In this document: positions 40,784 through 49,436 of the stretch, piece by piece | Layout of the letters: each line of letters starts with the position of its first letter | Position numbering within the stretch: the stretch's first letter is position 1 | NCBI GenBank assembly: GCA_019638625.1 | Contig: JAHBTK010000006.1 | Span: 124,001-188,000, forward strand | Source of the DNA: Chitinophagaceae bacterium | Lineage (GTDB): Bacteria > Bacteroidota > Bacteroidia > Chitinophagales > Chitinophagaceae | DNA: 64,000 nt | Direction of reading: 5' to 3' | Notes under the pieces: generated by a model | The model's input: only the letters and a program-made list of their open reading frames with translations | The model's database searches: none | Told to the model about the DNA's origin: nothing | Translations under genes and position numbers: made by a program

Positions 40784-41947
40784 ATGAAAAGCTGTACTCT
40801 ATACATAATTCTTTTCCTTTTTACGCTCTCCGGCTGCTACTACTCTACCATCAAGGAGAGGAAAAAACCGGTGTCGGCAGAAAATGCTGATTCTTCAGCA
40901 GTTTCGATAATACCACCCGCGGATTTTAAGAAATACTACGACGCTTCAGACGAATTTTATCAGGATGTCCTCCAAAGGTCCAATTTCAGCGGCGAGTTCC
41001 TCGTAGCTAAAAAGGGAGAAATAATATATGAGAAATACGCTGGTTTTCAGCACAATAGCCTGAAAGACTCCCTGAACCGGCACAGTGCGCTTCACCTGGC
41101 TTCCGTTTCCAAGACCTTTACCGGCATGGCTGTACTGAAACTGTGGGAAGAAGGAAAGCTGAACATCAACGAGGAGGCTTCTGTGTACCTGCAGGGGTTC
41201 AATTATCCGGGTGTCACTATAAAAACGCTCTTAAATCATCGCAGTGGGTTGCCCAATTACCTCCATGTAATGGAACAAATGGGCTGGAACCGGAATACCA
41301 TCATGTATAACAGTGATGTGCTCAACTTCCTGATCAGCAAAAAGAAATTGCTGCAGGTAGGAAAACCTGACCGCTACTTTCATTATTGCAATACCAATTA
41401 CGCGTTGCTGGCCCTGATCATAGAAAGTGTGAGCGGGGTTCCCTATCCGCAATATATACAGGACAATTTTTTTGTACCATTGGGTATGAACAACAGCTAT
41501 GTATTTACCATGTCCGATTCTGTAAGGGCGCTCCCCTCCTACAACCGGAAAAATCAACAGGAAGCCTTTACCTACCTGGATGCCGTTTACGGAGATAAAA
41601 ACATCTACAGCACCGCACGGGACCTGCTGAAATGGGAATATGCCCTCAGCTATGGAAATATGTTCAAAAAGGAAACCCTTGACTCCGCGTACGCGGGCTA
41701 TAGTTACGAGAAAAAAGGAATTAAGAACTACGGACTCGGGTGGAGAATGCTGGAATACCCCAACGAAGAAAAAATAATCTTTCATAATGGCTGGTGGCAT
41801 GGCAACAACACGGTGTTTGCCAGGATCATTAAGGACTCTGCCACAATTATCATACTGGGCAACCGCTTCAACAAGAGCATATACCAGGCCCGCAAACTTT
41901 TCCCGGCATTTGGCGACTATCATACAGAGGAAGACACCGAGGATTAG
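40784..41947 (+). CDS. Beta-lactamase-fold serine hydrolase lipoprotein
   Basis: 387 residues. Lipobox 'LFTLSGC' (Cys18) marks a lipoprotein. Class-C-like active site: SxxK Ser107-Lys110 in 'LASVSKTF', a Tyr-x-Asn 'HYCNTNY', and 'HNGWWHG' in place of the KTG triad (HxG type). 'LLNHRSGLPNY' is also typical. Such proteins are esterases or D-amino peptidases as often as true beta-lactamases, so resistance should not be assumed. It has a promoter region of its own, divergent from serA. Confidence 0.88.
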   Translation: MKSCTLYIILFLFTLSGCYYSTIKERKKPVSAENADSSAVSIIPPADFKKYYDASDEFYQDVLQRSNFSGEFLVAKKGEIIYEKYAGFQHNSLKDSLNRHSALHLASVSKTFTGMAVLKLWEEGKLNINEEASVYLQGFNYPGVTIKTLLNHRSGLPNYLHVMEQMGWNRNTIMYNSDVLNFLISKKKLLQVGKPDRYFHYCNTNYALLALIIESVSGVPYPQYIQDNFFVPLGMNNSYVFTMSDSVRALPSYNRKNQQEAFTYLDAVYGDKNIYSTARDLLKWEYALSYGNMFKKETLDSAYAGYSYEKKGIKNYGLGWRMLEYPNEEKIIFHNGWWHGNNTVFARIIKDSATIIILGNRFNKSIYQARKLFPAFGDYHTEEDTED

Positions 41948-42108
41948 AGGCAGCCACTCATGACGAATAAAGACTCCTGACTGAGCCTCAAATCATTCGT
42001 GCATTGATGTCCGCACTTCAGTTTGTTCCCGGATTTAGCTATCAGCTTCATTTTTGTGTATGCTTTTAAATTATTCGGTAGCTTGTAGAAAAAACCGGCG
42101 CCGTTATC

Positions 42109-43614
42109 ATGAAAATATTTTCCGCAAGCCAGATAAAACAGTGGGATCAGTACACGATAGCGCATGAGCCGGTGGCATCCATCGACCTCATGGAAAGAGC
42201 CGCGGCGGGTTGCGTTCAATGGATAACCGGCAATACCCCTCCTGAAAAAAGCATCCTGGTATTTTGCGGACCCGGCAACAACGGAGGGGACGGGTTGGCT
42301 ATCGCAAGAATGTTGCAGCGCCCGGGGCGCAGGGTAACGGTATTTATTCTAAAAAGCGTTCAATACTCCGATGATTTTTCAGTTAATCTCCGGCGGCTGC
42401 AGTCGTTTGAAACCCAACCGACCTATATAGAAACTACGGATGATCTTCCTTTTATCCACCCGGATAGCATAGTGGTGGATGCACTTTATGGGTATGGATT
42501 GAATAGACCTTTAGAAGGTATCGCGGCAACGCTGGTAAAACACCTGAATCAATCGGGGGCTGAGATTATTTCCATAGATATTGCCAGCGGACTATTTGCC
42601 GACCAAAGCACCCCCGGGAACAGCATTATCCTCCCGGCACACACACTCAGCTTCCAGGTATTCAAACTGGCATTTTTGCTGCCCGAAAACGAGCCCTATA
42701 CAGGTTGCGTGCATATTATCGATATCGGTCTGCATCCGGAATACTGTCAAAAAACGGAAGCCGCATACGAAATGGTATCTGAAACCCTGATACGCTCTTT
42801 TTACACACCGAGGAGCGGGTTTTCCCATAAGGGCAATTACGGCAACCTGTTGCTGGTGTCCGGTAGTTACGGTATGATGGGAGCCGCGGTGCTGGCGGCC
42901 AGAGCCTGTCTCCGTTCCGGGGCGGGTAAACTTACCTGTTATATACCGGCATGCGGTTATGCTATTTTACAAAGCGATGTACCCGAAGCGATGTGCCTGA
43001 CAGACGAAGGAGAAAGACATATAGAAAAACCGGCGATACCGGATGGCTTTGACGGCTATGCTGTCGGCCCTGGTTTAGGATCGTATCCCGAGGGTGCTTT
43101 GATAATAGAACAGCTATTTGCCATGAAGCCCGCCCGCCTCGTAGCAGATGCGGACGCTCTGAACATACTGGTAGGCAACAGTGATCTGAAATCAGCCATT
43201 CCCACTAACACTATACTTACCCCCCATCCAAAAGAGTTTGAAAGATTGTTCGGAAAAACAACCAATCATTTTGAACGGTTGAAGTTGGCGCTGGAAACCG
43301 CGCAGTCCCTGCAGATCTATATCATTCTGAAGGGAAAATACAGTTTGATCGCCACACCTTCCGGCAAAGGATATTTTAATACCACCGGCAACCCCGGTAT
43401 GGCCACCGGTGGCAGCGGCGATGTGCTCACGGGCATACTGCTGGGATTGTCTGCGCAATACAGGGATACGGAACAAGCGGTACTGACCGGAGTTTATCTT
43501 CACGGGTTATCCGGTGATTTTGCGGCGGATGAAAAAACGCCGGAAGCGATGGTAGCCGGGGACCTCGTGGAGTACCTGCCCGCAGCTTTTAAGAAGGTCT
43601 TTTACTACCGGTGA
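42109..43614 (+). CDS. nnr: Bifunctional NAD(P)H-hydrate epimerase/dehydratase
   Basis: 501 residues. N-terminal YjeF epimerase (about 1-215: 'QIKQWDQYTIAHEP', 'VFCGPGNNGGDGLAIARML', 'DALYGYGLNRPLEG', 'SIDIASGL'). C-terminal ADP-dependent dehydratase (about 225-500: 'HKGNYGNLLLVSGSYGMMGAAVLAARA', 'TPHPKEFERL', 'GNPGMATGGSGDVLTGILLGL'). Repairs hydrated NAD(P)H. Upstream there is TTTG (42022-42025) and, 23 bp later, a one-mismatch CATTTTTG -7 (42049-42056). 72 bp ahead of the DUF5009 gene. Confidence 0.95.
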   Translation: MKIFSASQIKQWDQYTIAHEPVASIDLMERAAAGCVQWITGNTPPEKSILVFCGPGNNGGDGLAIARMLQRPGRRVTVFILKSVQYSDDFSVNLRRLQSFETQPTYIETTDDLPFIHPDSIVVDALYGYGLNRPLEGIAATLVKHLNQSGAEIISIDIASGLFADQSTPGNSIILPAHTLSFQVFKLAFLLPENEPYTGCVHIIDIGLHPEYCQKTEAAYEMVSETLIRSFYTPRSGFSHKGNYGNLLLVSGSYGMMGAAVLAARACLRSGAGKLTCYIPACGYAILQSDVPEAMCLTDEGERHIEKPAIPDGFDGYAVGPGLGSYPEGALIIEQLFAMKPARLVADADALNILVGNSDLKSAIPTNTILTPHPKEFERLFGKTTNHFERLKLALETAQSLQIYIILKGKYSLIATPSGKGYFNTTGNPGMATGGSGDVLTGILLGLSAQYRDTEQAVLTGVYLHGLSGDFAADEKTPEAMVAGDLVEYLPAAFKKVFYYR

Positions 43615-43646
43615 TTTAGCATTATTATCTTCAAAAACCTTAAAGG

Positions 43647-43673
43647 CATATAGTATCCCCGGGGATCATATAG
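43647..43673. promoter_or_regulatory. Palindrome ATCCCCGGGGAT flanked by CATATAG repeats
   Basis: A perfect 12-bp palindrome (43655-43666) lies between direct CATATAG copies (43647-43653 and 43667-43673), ending 13 bp before the ATG at 43687. It looks like a homodimer-binding operator or a translation-blocking hairpin. No T-run follows, so it is unlikely to be a terminator of nnr. Confidence 0.5.
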
Positions 43674-43686
43674 TCTCACTATTGGT

Positions 43687-44778
43687 ATGCAAAGCGCCCG
43701 CCTGATATCACTCGATGCCCTTCGCGGTTTTACCATTGCCGCGATGATCATGGTCAATTTTCCCGGAATGGAGGAGCACGTATATTTTACCCTGCAGCAT
43801 TCCCGGTGGAACGGACTTTCTTTTACAGATACGATAGCTCCCATATTTCTTTTTGTTATCGGCGTTTCTATCGTGTACGCCTATACGCGCAGGCTGGCAG
43901 ACGGCACACCCAAAGGCAGTCTCTATAAAAAAATTGTATTCCGCTCGGTTAAGATATTTGCCGTGGGCATGTTCCTGAACATGATGCCTGATTTTGACCT
44001 GGAGAATATCCGCTGGACCGGAACATTACACCGCATAGCGCTCGTGTTCATGTTTTGCGCCATCCTGTTCCTGAATACCACCTGGAAACAACAGGCATGG
44101 ATAACCGCTATACTGCTGGCAGGATATTGGCTGCTGCTTACCGTGGTACCCACACCGGGTTATGACAAGACAATGCTGGAGCCGGGTATTAATATTGTCG
44201 CCTGGTTTGATTCTAAATTCCTGCCCGGCAAAATGTGGCAGGGTACCTGGGACCCCGAAAGCATCCTCAGTACCATACCCTCCGTTGCAACCGGCATCAC
44301 CGGTATGCTTGCCGGCAGGCTGTTGATGAGCAGCCTGGAACCCGCCGAAAAGGTAAACCGGTTAATGACCGCAGGACTGCTCTCCACTATCCTGGGATAT
44401 TTCTGGGGACTCGTTTTTCCGGTAAATGAAAACCTCTGGACAAGCTCCTTCGTATTAGTGACTTCCGGGTTGGCCGCCATGCTGCTGGGAATGCTTTACT
44501 TCCTGGTAGATATGAAAGGATATACCAAATGGACCCGACCGGGAGTTATCTTTGGCGCGAACGCTATCGCGACTTATGTGCTGGCGGATATACTGGCTTT
44601 GTTTTTTTACAGGGCGAAATTCGGGGGATTACCTCTGAACGAAAAAGTTGTGAACAGCCTGATCAGTACCGGGCTGCAACCGCAACTGGCCAGCCTGCTT
44701 TATGCCCTGCTTTTTGTATCGGTAAACTTTATCCCGGTCTATATCCTGTATAAGAAAAAGATATTTATTAAGTTGTAA
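43687..44778 (+). CDS. DUF5009/NagX-like membrane acyltransferase
   Basis: 363 residues, about ten transmembrane helices. 'RLISLDALRGFTIAAMIMVNFPG' at the N-terminus and 'APIFLFVIGVSIVYAY', 'GTLHRIALVFMFCAILFL', 'TWDPESILSTIPSVATGITGMLAG' fit the DUF5009 group, related to heparan-alpha-glucosaminide N-acetyltransferase and NagX. Members are thought to acetylate or transport amino sugars across the inner membrane. The substrate is unknown here. A palindrome stands just before its ATG. Confidence 0.82.
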   Translation: MQSARLISLDALRGFTIAAMIMVNFPGMEEHVYFTLQHSRWNGLSFTDTIAPIFLFVIGVSIVYAYTRRLADGTPKGSLYKKIVFRSVKIFAVGMFLNMMPDFDLENIRWTGTLHRIALVFMFCAILFLNTTWKQQAWITAILLAGYWLLLTVVPTPGYDKTMLEPGINIVAWFDSKFLPGKMWQGTWDPESILSTIPSVATGITGMLAGRLLMSSLEPAEKVNRLMTAGLLSTILGYFWGLVFPVNENLWTSSFVLVTSGLAAMLLGMLYFLVDMKGYTKWTRPGVIFGANAIATYVLADILALFFYRAKFGGLPLNEKVVNSLISTGLQPQLASLLYALLFVSVNFIPVYILYKKKIFIKL

Positions 44779-44803
44779 CCGGTCTTTTCGGGAAGTTTCG
44801 TAT

Positions 44804-44845
44804 TCAACTTGCAGCTTGAGGACTTGCAACCTGTGCCTGCAACTC
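44804..44845. repeat. Degenerate ACTTGCA-type tandem repeat
   Basis: Between convergent genes, several degenerate units occur (AACTTGCAGCTTG, GACTTGCAACCTG, GCCTGCAACTC). Too short and imperfect to name; similar low-order repeats are common between convergent genes in Bacteroidota. Confidence 0.4.
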
Positions 44846-44858
44846 TACCATCCACTCA

Positions 44859-46649
44859 CTAATCCAACTTCAATACTGCCAGGAAAGCTTCCTGTGGCAC
44901 TTCCACACTTCCTATCTGGCGCATGCGTTTCTTACCTTCTTTTTGTTTTTCCAGCAACTTGCGTTTACGGCTGATGTCGCCACCATAACATTTGGCCGTT
45001 ACATCCTTGCGCATAGCCGAAATATTTTCGCGGGCAATTATTTTGGCGCCTATAGCCGCCTGTATGGCTATCTGGAACTGCTGACGGGGTAACAATTCTT
45101 TCAGCTTTTCACAAAGTTTTCTTCCGAAGTCCTCCGCCCGGCTGCGATGTATCAACGCACTCAGCGCATCCACCTTGTCACCATTCAGCAGAATGTCCAT
45201 TCTCACAATATCAGCCACCCTGTAGCCTATAGGGTGATAGTCAAATGAAGCATAACCGCGGGTCTGGCTCTTCAACTTATCGTAGAAATCAAAAACAATT
45301 TCCGTTAACGGCATCTCAAATACCAGTTCCACACGGGTGGTAGTGAGGTAACTCTGGCTGATCAGCATGCCTCTTTTGCCCAAACACAGTGTCATGATAT
45401 TACCGATATAATCGGGCTTGGTGATGATCTGCGCTTTTATAAAAGGCTCCTCTATATGGTCGATCTTCACCACCTCCGGCATTTCAGCAGGATTATTAAC
45501 GGTTATCTTTTCATCTTTAGTGGTATAGGCTACAAAGCTTACGTTGGGAACGGTGGTGATCACACTCTGGTTGAACTCCCGCTCAAGCCTTTCCTGGATG
45601 ATCTCCATGTGCAGCAAACCCAGGAATCCGCAACGGAACCCGAAACCGAGCGCCTGTGATGTTTCCAGTTCAAATGTGAGCGAAGCGTCATTCAGTTGCA
45701 GTTTGTCCATGCAATCCCGCAGTTCTTCAAAATCCTCGGTCACCACGGGAAATATACCGGCAAACACCATCGGTTTTACTTCCTCAAAACCTTTAATAGC
45801 CGCCGGGTTGCCGTTTTTGGCCAAGGTGATGGTATCCCCCACTTTCACTTCCTTGGCATTTTTAATACCCGTGATGATATACCCCACGTCGCCACATTCC
45901 ACTTCTTTTTTCTCTACCATCTTCAGCCTCAGTATGCCGATCTCATCCGCTTCGTATTCCTGCCCGGTAGAAACAAATTTTACCTGGTCGCCTTTTTTCA
46001 GGCTGCCGTTCATTATCCGGTAGTAGACGATGATACCCCTGAAAGAATTAAAAACACTGTCGAAAATCAGCGCCTGCAGGGGCGCCTGCGGATTACCTTC
46101 CGGCGATGGGACTTTTTCAACGATGGCCGTAAGGATATCATCGATGCCAATACCGGTGCGGCCGCTGGCCAGTAATATTTCTTCCGGTTTGCACCCGATC
46201 AGTTCCACAATCTGGTCTTTCACCTCCTCAATCATGGCGCCGTCCATATCAATTTTGTTGATCACCGGTATGATCTCCAGGTCATTATCTATCGCGAGGT
46301 ATAAGTTACTGATCGTTTGTGCCTGTATGCCCTGTGTGGCATCCACCAGCAGTAAGGCTCCCTCGCAGGCAGCCAAGGCCCGGCTTACTTCATAGCTGAA
46401 GTCCACATGTCCGGGTGTATCGATCAGGTTGAGCGTATAAAGCTGTCCGTCCGTATGTTTATAGCTGATCTGGATCGCATGGCTTTTGATGGTTATACCT
46501 TTTTCCCGCTCCAGGTCCATATCATCCAGTACCTGGTCCATCATGTCCCTTTCGCTAATGGTGTTGGTGGCCTGCAACAACCTGTCCGCCAGGGTACTTT
46601 TGCCATGGTCGATATGCGCTATGATACAGAAATTCCGGATATGCTTCAT
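44859..46649 (-). CDS. lepA: Translation elongation factor 4 (LepA)
   Basis: 596 residues from ATG 46649. GTPase G1 'AHIDHGKST' (11-19), 'GITIKSHA', G3 'DTPGHVDFSYEVSRAL', 'NKIDMDGA' (G4), elongation-factor domains and the LepA-specific C-terminal 'CYGGDISRKRKLLEKQKEGKKRMRQ'. It back-translocates or remodels ribosomes under stress. The frame is open to 46715, but a consensus -7 element at 46678-46685 lies within that extension, so the ATG at 46649 is chosen. Confidence 0.97.
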   Translation of the reverse strand: MKHIRNFCIIAHIDHGKSTLADRLLQATNTISERDMMDQVLDDMDLEREKGITIKSHAIQISYKHTDGQLYTLNLIDTPGHVDFSYEVSRALAACEGALLLVDATQGIQAQTISNLYLAIDNDLEIIPVINKIDMDGAMIEEVKDQIVELIGCKPEEILLASGRTGIGIDDILTAIVEKVPSPEGNPQAPLQALIFDSVFNSFRGIIVYYRIMNGSLKKGDQVKFVSTGQEYEADEIGILRLKMVEKKEVECGDVGYIITGIKNAKEVKVGDTITLAKNGNPAAIKGFEEVKPMVFAGIFPVVTEDFEELRDCMDKLQLNDASLTFELETSQALGFGFRCGFLGLLHMEIIQERLEREFNQSVITTVPNVSFVAYTTKDEKITVNNPAEMPEVVKIDHIEEPFIKAQIITKPDYIGNIMTLCLGKRGMLISQSYLTTTRVELVFEMPLTEIVFDFYDKLKSQTRGYASFDYHPIGYRVADIVRMDILLNGDKVDALSALIHRSRAEDFGRKLCEKLKELLPRQQFQIAIQAAIGAKIIARENISAMRKDVTAKCYGGDISRKRKLLEKQKEGKKRMRQIGSVEVPQEAFLAVLKLD

Positions 46650-46677
46650 GAACTTTCCCGTCGTTTTTTGAGACGTG

Positions 46678-46685
46678 CAAAGGTA
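46678..46685 (-). promoter_or_regulatory. Bacteroidota -7 element for lepA (TACCTTTG)
   Basis: Exact TAnnTTTG on the minus strand, 29 bp before the lepA ATG. It fixes the gene start. Confidence 0.65.
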
Positions 46686-46817
46686 AGAAAGATTGGCTGA
46701 TTTACCGTAATGCATTATTTCCGGTCAAAGGAGCTCTTTTAATGGCTGATCGGGAAGTCAGGGGCTTATACGAGGGGGTGAGAGGGTCGCCGACCATGAA
46801 CAAAAGCATTTAAAAGA

Positions 46818-46825
46818 TACCTTTG
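46818..46825 (+). promoter_or_regulatory. Bacteroidota -7 element abutting a start codon (TACCTTTG)
   Basis: Exact TAnnTTTG ending 5 bp before the ATG at 46831. It predicts transcription starting at about the start codon, as for the YjbR gene. Confidence 0.5.
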
Positions 46826-46830
46826 ATGCT

Positions 46831-47328
46831 ATGAACAGCAAGGAAACCATTACGATCAGGGAGATACAACCGGGCGACAATAAGGCGGTTGCAGATATGA
46901 TCCGGGCGGTGTTTGAAGAACACCGTGCACCACGGGAAGGCACCGTTTATTCAGACCCCGCTACTGATGACCTTTATTCGCTTTTCAGGCAGGCCCGTTC
47001 TGTATGTTGGGTGGCAACATACGGTAACAGGGTTACCGGATGCTGCGGCATCTACCCGACACCCGGCTTACCCGGGCATTGTGCAGAACTGGTAAAATTC
47101 TATCTTTCAAAGGAAGCAAGGGGCCGGGGAACCGGAAAAGCGCTGATGGAAAAAAGTATCGAATCAGCACGCAACATGGGTTATACCGAACTATACATAG
47201 AAAGCATGCCGGCATTTTCCAATGCCGTAAGGATATACGAGAAAATCGGGTTTGAAATGCTGGATCATCCTCTTGGCGCTTCAGGGCATACTTCCTGCAA
47301 TATATGGATGTTGAAGAAGCTTATGTAG
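46831..47328 (+). CDS. GNAT-family N-acetyltransferase
   Basis: 165 residues. GNAT motifs: 'TIREIQPGDNKAVADMIRAVFEEH' (motif C), 'CAELVKFYLSKEARGRGTGKALMEKSIESARNMG' with the acetyl-CoA loop R-G-x-G-x-G/A, and 'YTELYIESMPAFSNAVRIYEKIGFEML' (motif B). Acceptor unknown. Its start codon sits right after a -7 element. Followed by a terminator shared with the convergent SusD gene. Confidence 0.9.
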   Translation: MNSKETITIREIQPGDNKAVADMIRAVFEEHRAPREGTVYSDPATDDLYSLFRQARSVCWVATYGNRVTGCCGIYPTPGLPGHCAELVKFYLSKEARGRGTGKALMEKSIESARNMGYTELYIESMPAFSNAVRIYEKIGFEMLDHPLGASGHTSCNIWMLKKLM

Positions 47329-47435
47329 CGATTCCCGCCATACGCATTGCAAAAAAGACAGCTAATCCCAAAAGCGCTACCTTTAATTCCTCTCACAGAG
47401 TCTGGTGCGAGGGAGCAGAAGCCCTGACAGAGTTA

Positions 47436-47471
47436 AAAAAGGAGGCTGCCAAAACTAACAGCCTCCTTTTT
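47436..47471. terminator. Bidirectional terminator
   Basis: Perfect 13-bp stem AAAAAGGAGGCTG (47436-47448) / CAGCCTCCTTTTT (47459-47471), 10-nt loop. A-run on one side and T-run on the other suit termination from both strands, between the GNAT gene and the convergent SusD gene. Confidence 0.9.
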
Positions 47472-47491
47472 GTATTAATCTCAGTACTTCA

Positions 47492-49405
47492 TTAATGCTT
47501 GGCCCACCAAAGTGGTGTAAGCACAACATCGGCACCACCTAAGTGTTGTACCGCCTGGTCGTATCCGGCCTGGTTACTACCCTGTATGTTGGAAGGGTAT
47601 TTAACCCGTTGCGGGAAGAATTTGATACTACTGGTCATATAATTGCTGTTATTCAAATCAGGCATATTTACCAGTGGGTTCTCAATCGCCGGATTTACGT
47701 AAAATGGCAATCCCAGTCTGCGGTGATCATTCCAGGTTTCCAATGGCAACCAGGGATTCTGCGCAATGAATTTCTGCGTGATAATTTTTGTAAGACGGTC
47801 GTTTTTGATCGTTCCATTCTCATACAGGTTATTTACCGGGTACGATATGGATACGGTTCCTGCGGCATTGGTATAACCATTCACAAAATTCTTGGTTACA
47901 GAAGCGGGAGGCTCCGTGGTATGATCCCAGCTTACAGAAGTTCCGGCATAGTTATAGTCTTGTGATGCTTTATATGCGGCGGCAAACGAAGTAATACTTC
48001 CGCCCAACTCTGCATCATAATAAGCAAAACTGGCATCAATGCCTGCCTCATAAGCCTGTTTTCCTGAAACCGGAACAGCCCATCCACGCACGGCAGCTTC
48101 TGCCAGCAGAAAATGGGTTTCCCAGTTTCCAAAAAAGGCCCTGCTGCTGGTTCCATTCCTGAACTTTTCAGGATGACGGGGCGTAGATCCTATATGCGAC
48201 CTCAGTTGATTCCTTGATCCCTTGGTACCCCAGTCTCCGTTGATGATGCCGTTCCAGTGAAACTTGGCATCCACTTCCTTCACCACGGCGTTAGCTTCGC
48301 CTAATAAGTTCCGTTTTGTAATGATAGCCGCATCACCTCCATACCTGTTAAACTGGGCATTATTTATATCTCCCGGAATTATATAAGCCAGGTAGGCTCT
48401 GGGGTCTATCGAATAAGGCAACCCGTCAAACCAAAAGCCGGCATGAGGATCATTAGTTTTTGTTGTAAAATGGTCTTCAAGTCTCAGCCCGGCATAATTA
48501 GCTGCCTTAATAAACGGATGTTTTTCCGCATCCAGTTGATCCTCGGATTTTACGCCACCCAGTCCGACATACAAATTGTTTAAAGTAGCGGGCAGTTGAA
48601 AATGGTTCCAGGTACGGGTCATTACTCCGGTCAAAGCATCCCATCCTCCTCTTTCTGCTATCTGAAAACTATGCGCAGCCTCAGTGATCAGCGGTAATGT
48701 TGCAGCCGCCTCAAACTCAGATTTCGCTTTTGCCGGATCAACTTCCGAAAGGCGCATGGAGAGCCTTAATCGTAAAGAGTTGGCATAACGCTGCCATTTG
48801 CCGTAATCATAGCCGTAGGCAGCATCGAACCTGGCTGCAGGCTTAGGAGCGTCCAGATTCAGCTTGGAAGACGCATCTTTCAACTCGTCCAGGAGATAGT
48901 AATACACTGTTTTCAGATCAGCAAACTCGGGATTTTCTCCCTGGAAAGCATTGATAGGAATAGGACCAAACGTATCTGCCAGCTCGCTCATCAGGTACAC
49001 CCTCCATATACGGGCCACCTGCAGCAGGTTGGCCGTATATTCTTTTATATTGCCGGATGCAATTTTTGCTTCAGCCACCTGGATGCCCGTATTGATCTGG
49101 TTGAGCCATCCTCCCATATAACCACCTCCATAATAATCGGTCGACCATCCGTCATTGTGGGTTCCTGTGGAAATACCACCCCCGAATTGCTGTTGTCCGG
49201 CCGTTTTCCAGTACAGTACAAAAATCCTTTCCGCGATATGCGGATCCATCTGGGATCCGACAATGGAACCGTTGATAAAATACTCCACCTGCACCTGGTC
49301 TTCTGTTACCAGGTATGGGTTCTGGTTGATCTCTTCAAACTTACTGCATGCAGATAGCAACACAACGGTTGATATCGCAAGCAGTATCTTATTTATGTAT
49401 TTCAT
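47492..49405 (-). CDS. SusD/RagB-like nutrient-binding lipoprotein (pair 1)
   Basis: 637 residues; larger than the other two SusD-like proteins here. Lipobox 'VVLLSAC' (Cys20). SusD-like_2 features: 'KFEEINQNPYLVTEDQVQVEYF', 'LYWKTAGQQQFGGG', 'YGYDYGKWQRYANSLRLRLSMRLSEVDPAKAKSEF', C-terminal 'NPWLPLETWNDHRRLGLPFYVNP'. Caps the partner SusC at 49437 and captures the ligand at the outer leaflet. 31 bp downstream of SusC; ends at a bidirectional terminator. Confidence 0.9.
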   Translation of the reverse strand: MKYINKILLAISTVVLLSACSKFEEINQNPYLVTEDQVQVEYFINGSIVGSQMDPHIAERIFVLYWKTAGQQQFGGGISTGTHNDGWSTDYYGGGYMGGWLNQINTGIQVAEAKIASGNIKEYTANLLQVARIWRVYLMSELADTFGPIPINAFQGENPEFADLKTVYYYLLDELKDASSKLNLDAPKPAARFDAAYGYDYGKWQRYANSLRLRLSMRLSEVDPAKAKSEFEAAATLPLITEAAHSFQIAERGGWDALTGVMTRTWNHFQLPATLNNLYVGLGGVKSEDQLDAEKHPFIKAANYAGLRLEDHFTTKTNDPHAGFWFDGLPYSIDPRAYLAYIIPGDINNAQFNRYGGDAAIITKRNLLGEANAVVKEVDAKFHWNGIINGDWGTKGSRNQLRSHIGSTPRHPEKFRNGTSSRAFFGNWETHFLLAEAAVRGWAVPVSGKQAYEAGIDASFAYYDAELGGSITSFAAAYKASQDYNYAGTSVSWDHTTEPPASVTKNFVNGYTNAAGTVSISYPVNNLYENGTIKNDRLTKIITQKFIAQNPWLPLETWNDHRRLGLPFYVNPAIENPLVNMPDLNNSNYMTSSIKFFPQRVKYPSNIQGSNQAGYDQAVQHLGGADVVLTPLWWAKH

Positions 49406-49436
49406 AATAATAGTCTTTTATTTATGATCGTATGTT

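Noticed and set aside
40784..41947. Antibiotic-resistance beta-lactamase
   Set aside because: Fold and SxxK are present, but the protein is a lipoprotein with an HxG motif typical of the broad serine hydrolase family; resistance cannot be claimed.
46650..46715. N-terminal extension of LepA
   Set aside because: A consensus -7 element lies inside it and LepA proteins start at the 'MKHIRNFCIIAHIDHG' region.
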